Source: Fretibacterium fastidiosum
Lineage (GTDB): Bacteria; Synergistota; Synergistia; Synergistales; Aminobacteriaceae
Length of the DNA: 64,000 nucleotides
Assembly: GCF_964642095.1 (NCBI RefSeq)
Contig: NZ_OZ209244.1
Location: 2,418,001-2,482,000 of the forward strand
Reading direction: 5' to 3'
Of this stretch, positions 62,711 through 64,000 are shown piece after piece. Each line of letters opens with the position of its first letter. The stretch's first letter is position 1. Under the pieces are notes generated by a model. It was not told the origin of the DNA, did no database searches, and saw only the letters and a list, made by a program, of their open reading frames with translations. The position numbers and the translations under genes are program-made.

Positions 62711-63928
62711 TTAAAGCTGCAGCCGCCCCGCCAGAGAGCTCCAGACGGCGTCGGCGACGTCCTCCTTCCTCCCGGACAGGAGCTCCTCATCGTCCGGAGC
62801 GATCAGGCGCAGCGCGTTCGTCTCCGAGGCAAAGCCGCTGCCGGGCGCCAGGACGTCGTTGGCCAGGATGAAGTTCAGCCCCTTGCGCTCCATCTTGGCG
62901 CGGGCGTTCCTTCGGACGTCGTCCGTCTCCGCCGCAAAGCCGATCAGGATTTGAGCCGGCCTCTTCTTCGCCCCCACCTCCGCCGCGATGTCGGGGTTCT
63001 GCACCAGGTCGAGGGACAGCGCCTCGCGCCCCTCGCGCTTCATCTTGTGCGGCTTCCGCTCCCTTGCGCGGTAATCCCCCACGGCCGCAGCCTTGACGAT
63101 CACCCTGGCCCAATCGAGGTTTGCCATGACCGCATCCCTCATCTCAAGGGCGGACACGACGCGCGTCACCTCAAGCCCATACAGGGAACAGGGCGCCGGG
63201 TCAACGGGGCCCAGGATCACCCGAACCTCCGCGCCCCGATGCCAGGCGGCGCGGGCCATAGCCAAGCCCATGCGCCCCGTGCTGGGGTTGGAAATGTAGC
63301 GTACCGGGTCCAGGTATTCGTGGGTCGGCCCGGCGGTGACCAGGACGTGAACGCCCTGAAGGTCGTGGACTGGGGCCAGCGCGCGGAAGACCTCCTCCGC
63401 GATCTCGACGGGTTCGGGCATCCGTCCGGGCCCCTCCTCCCCGCAGGCGAGGGCTCCTGCCGAAGGCTCGACCACCCGCACCCCACGCCGGGCCAGGGTC
63501 GAGAGGTTCTCCTGCACCGCAACGTTCCCGTACATGTGAGCGTTCATGGCCGGGAAGACCAGCACGGGCGCCTCGGCAGCCAGAAGCGTCGCGGCCAGCA
63601 GCCCCTCCCCACGACCGTACGCCAGGTCCGACGCCGCGTCCGCCGTGCAGGGGGCGACGGCCACGGCCTCCGCCCACTCCGCCAGGCGGATGTGGGGGAT
63701 GGAGGCACCCCGCTCCTCCGACAAGAGGTCCTCCTGACGCCAGACGCGCCGGCCGGAGAGGGTGGCAAGCACGAGAGGGCTGACGAAGTGCTCCGCGGCG
63801 CGCGTCATGACGACCTCCACCTCGCAGCCCTCCCTCCGCAGGCGCCGCACCAGCTCCGGGATCTTGTAGGCGGCGATGCCCCCCGTGACGCCGAGCAGCA
63901 CCCTCCGGCCCCTCTTCCAGGAGGTCAT
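62711..63928 (-). CDS. coaBC: Bifunctional CoaBC (phosphopantothenoylcysteine synthetase/decarboxylase)
   Basis: 405 residues. The N-terminal CoaC flavoprotein domain shows VLLGVTGGIAAYKIPELVR, PAMNAHMYGN and the substrate-flap region ACGEEGPGRMPEP. The C-terminal CoaB domain shows VLVTAGPTHEYLDPVRYISNPSTGRMG and KKRPAQILIGFAAETDD. It makes 4'-phosphopantetheine for coenzyme A, and so also feeds the acyl carriers of this window. It overlaps the upstream gene by ATGA. Confidence 0.96.
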   Translation of the reverse strand: MTSWKRGRRVLLGVTGGIAAYKIPELVRRLRREGCEVEVVMTRAAEHFVSPLVLATLSGRRVWRQEDLLSEERGASIPHIRLAEWAEAVAVAPCTADAASDLAYGRGEGLLAATLLAAEAPVLVFPAMNAHMYGNVAVQENLSTLARRGVRVVEPSAGALACGEEGPGRMPEPVEIAEEVFRALAPVHDLQGVHVLVTAGPTHEYLDPVRYISNPSTGRMGLAMARAAWHRGAEVRVILGPVDPAPCSLYGLEVTRVVSALEMRDAVMANLDWARVIVKAAAVGDYRARERKPHKMKREGREALSLDLVQNPDIAAEVGAKKRPAQILIGFAAETDDVRRNARAKMERKGLNFILANDVLAPGSGFASETNALRLIAPDDEELLSGRKEDVADAVWSSLAGRLQL

Positions 63929-64000
63929 TGCTCGGCCGGCTGTGACAGGATCGACGGGTCCCCCGGCGCGGGGATGCCGTTCCCCTTCTCCACCTCCAGA
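63925..64000 (-). CDS. C-terminal end of an upstream gene, probably rpoZ
   Basis: Only the last 24 codons are visible, ending PSILSQPAEQ and a TGA that overlaps the coaBC ATG. The gmk-rpoZ-coaBC-priA order common in bacteria suggests the RNA polymerase omega subunit. The tail itself is not diagnostic. Confidence 0.45.
   Translation of the reverse strand, partial: LEVEKGNGIPAPGDPSILSQPAEQ

Overview
This 64 kb window is a GC-rich bacterial chromosome segment. The gene set suggests the phylum Synergistota, and an oral Fretibacterium-like organism would fit. That guess rests on a four-subunit 2-oxoacid:ferredoxin oxidoreductase, a PgsW/DUF6305 peptide-utilisation operon, several peptidases and acetate kinase. 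It is inference from gene content; no database search was possible.

Layout. 1-1587: 3' part of a helical repeat protein. 1868-7914 (-): six-gene envelope operon with a DUF6305 secreted protein, DctM-like permease, 61-aa membrane protein, AstE/AspA-type deacylase, C69 dipeptidase and PgsW. 8335-20359 (+): surface glycan cluster with Pgl-like sugar enzymes, two KASIII enzymes, two acyl carrier proteins, a reductase, a VOC protein, an FkbH-type enzyme and a glycosyltransferase. A DUF6110/P1B-ATPase/HMA2 cassette with its own terminators sits inside it (13843-16653). 20981-33392 (-): frameshifted MFS gene, ion channel, RpoD, CheV, M19 dipeptidase, DUF2157/GDYXXLXY pair, MetG, HTH-like protein and DHH phosphoesterase. 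33802-35289: IS1380-type transposase. 35891-39255 (+): exported TPR protein, orphan ParA and a 173-aa partner. 39328-42114 (-): 2-oxoacid:ferredoxin oxidoreductase. 42235-47918: HD-GYP protein, DUF4365 protein, EamA transporter, YgiQ radical SAM protein and tRNA-Pro. 48355-53615: Rpn-type nuclease, MutY, AI-2E-family permease, and a S24-type repressor with a perfect inverted-repeat operator. 53705-60132: DUF-less protein, HtpG, L32, YceD, acetate kinase and TmcAL. 60650-64000 (-): tRNA-Ser, a PriA without a visible Walker A motif, CoaBC and the tail of a probable RpoZ.

Three families of dispersed non-coding repeats are a striking feature. Family 1 is MITE-like: 17-bp terminal inverted repeats, 3-bp TNA target duplications in three of four copies, lengths of 159 to 429 bp by module addition, and target duplications that coincide with stop codons in two copies. 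Family 2 ends in TTAAGGAAGCGCTGATTAA-like termini and occurs as long, short and solo forms, several of which supply stop codons. Family 3 is a diverged 150-bp intergenic element. Family 1 copy 1 is nested in a collapsed family 2 palindrome, and one internal module is shared by families 1 and 2.

The two loci most likely to hold undescribed biology are the PgsW/C69/deacylase/permease operon, which looks like envelope hydrolysis and uptake of an acylated or gamma-linked peptide, and the glycan cluster, which has the parts to make an ACP-bound acyl or glyceryl group and place it on a Pgl-type sugar.
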